The position numbers and the translations under genes were made by a program. Under the pieces are notes generated by a model. That model saw only the letters and a list, made by a program, of their open reading frames with translations, was not told the DNA's origin and searched no databases. From Spirochaetota bacterium (GTDB lineage: Bacteria; Spirochaetota; Spirochaetia; Treponematales; UBA12059): a stretch of DNA of 7,665 nucleotides. The stretch is taken from the NCBI GenBank assembly GCA_029565815.1, contig JAKQNL010000211.1, forward strand, positions 1 to 7,665, read 5' to 3'. Positions 7,127-7,665 of the stretch are shown piece by piece; position 1 is the first letter of the stretch, and each line of letters begins with the position of its first letter.

Positions 7127-7665
7127 AGAAGCCCCTTTTTTGCCAAAGCTGCCTGGGCTCGAGATCGGAATTCCCGTGCCGCACAATTCCAGTGGTATAG
7201 CTCGCTGTTGAGGAATGAAGAACCAAGACTATAGCTTTGCTCCATGCCTCCATGCATAGCTTTAGATAGCTCCGCCTTGGCCCATACGAGTTTGTCAAAA
7301 TGGCGTACATCACGAAGCGCATGCATGTCCGACGGAAGGCCGGCCTGGCTGCGCCACAAGCCCGGCTCCCAGGGTTCTATGCCGTAGCGTATTGTGTAAT
7401 CTGCAAGTCTTCCCTGCCGCGATGCGCTTGCCCAGATAGATGAAAGCCCATCCACTACCAGTTCCTGGTCGGAAAAGCTCTTGCCCGAATACACGCACAG
7501 GTAGCGGTACAGCTTGCTTGCTGCAATACAAAAGCGATGGCGGTTGTTCACGTTGCGTAATTCCGGCAACAGGCGGCTGTCTGTCCAGCTTCGGTCCGGT
7601 TCATCCGGGTGGCCCAGCGCATGGAGGTGGGCTACCGGAGGAAGGCCGGCAGGTGCGTCATCGAG
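7123..7665 (-). CDS. Protein of unknown function, 5'-truncated by the window edge
   Basis: The frame is open from the stop at 7125-7123 to the right edge, giving the last 180 residues of a longer protein. The visible part begins LDDAPAGLPP and has no in-frame ATG near the edge. The TTG at 7569 is not a convincing start because the upstream codons (HALGHPDEPDRSWTDSRLLP) read as normal protein. I do not recognise the family. The segment is soluble-looking with no membrane span or signal, rich in Trp and Arg (WTDSR, SIWASASRQGR, EPWEPGLWRS), and ends in a probably helical tail (REFRSRAQAALAKKGLL). The Asp/His/Arg-containing stretches could be catalytic, but no known motif stands out. Its stop overlaps the lipoprotein start (ATGA), so the two are probably made together and may act together. 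Confidence 0.7.
   Translation of the reverse strand, partial: LDDAPAGLPPVAHLHALGHPDEPDRSWTDSRLLPELRNVNNRHRFCIAASKLYRYLCVYSGKSFSDQELVVDGLSSIWASASRQGRLADYTIRYGIEPWEPGLWRSQAGLPSDMHALRDVRHFDKLVWAKAELSKAMHGGMEQSYSLGSSFLNSELYHWNCAAREFRSRAQAALAKKGLL
7132..7137 (-). promoter_or_regulatory. Ribosome binding site of the putative lipoprotein gene
   Basis: The minus strand reads AAGGGG, with 5 bases between the GGGG and the ATG at 7126-7124. It lies within the last codons of the upstream gene and decides the start: it fits the ATGA overlap and the signal-peptide start, not the upstream alternative at 7186. Confidence 0.6.

Noticed and set aside
7127..7186. Upstream start for the putative lipoprotein
   Set aside because: It would hide the signal peptide and overlap the upstream gene by over 60 bases, whereas ATG 7126 has a ribosome binding site and an ATGA overlap.

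Overview
This 7.7 kb window is densely coding bacterial chromosome with GC content that looks to be in the mid-50s percent by eye. It has no RNA genes, CRISPR arrays, insertion sequences or phage genes that I can recognise. The lineage is not certain. A relaxed lipoprotein signal (V-L-S-C), scarce Shine-Dalgarno motifs at the divergent starts, and a TPR-GAF-GGDEF protein beside unrecognised exported proteins would fit a spirochaete such as a Treponema/Spirochaeta relative. None of these is diagnostic, and the assignment is a low-confidence guess.

Layout: (1) 1-1211 (+), the C-terminal two thirds of glmS, glucosamine-6-phosphate synthase, cut by the left edge. (2) A short convergent gap with a terminator-like hairpin (about 1227-1264). 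(3) A two-gene minus-strand unit running right to left: a cytosolic TPR-GAF-GGDEF diguanylate cyclase (2717-4918), then a membrane-anchored M20 zinc peptidase of the carboxypeptidase S/PM20D1 type (1263-2720). The two overlap by 4 bases (TTGA), so they are probably translationally coupled. (4) A 64-base divergent gap (4919-4982) holding a perfect 7+7 bp inverted repeat whose spacer carries -10-like sequences for both directions. (5) 4983-6251 (+), a secreted alpha/beta-hydrolase-fold protein whose nucleophile position reads Asn instead of Ser. (6) 6248-7126 (-), an unrecognised putative lipoprotein that converges on the hydrolase and shares a CTAG with it, so that both stop codons overlap. (7) 7123-7665 (-), an unrecognised protein cut by the right edge, joined to the lipoprotein gene by an ATGA overlap.

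How the genes may work together: glmS is a housekeeping gene that feeds UDP-GlcNAc and cell-wall synthesis and is not obviously linked to its neighbours. The cyclase and peptidase are one transcription unit. The divergent hydrolase may share a control region with that unit. The lipoprotein and its upstream partner form a second minus-strand unit that starts outside the window. I do not see a clear undescribed multi-gene system. The best leads are the apparently nucleophile-less hydrolase, the shared divergent operator-like palindrome, and the coupled unknown/lipoprotein pair.
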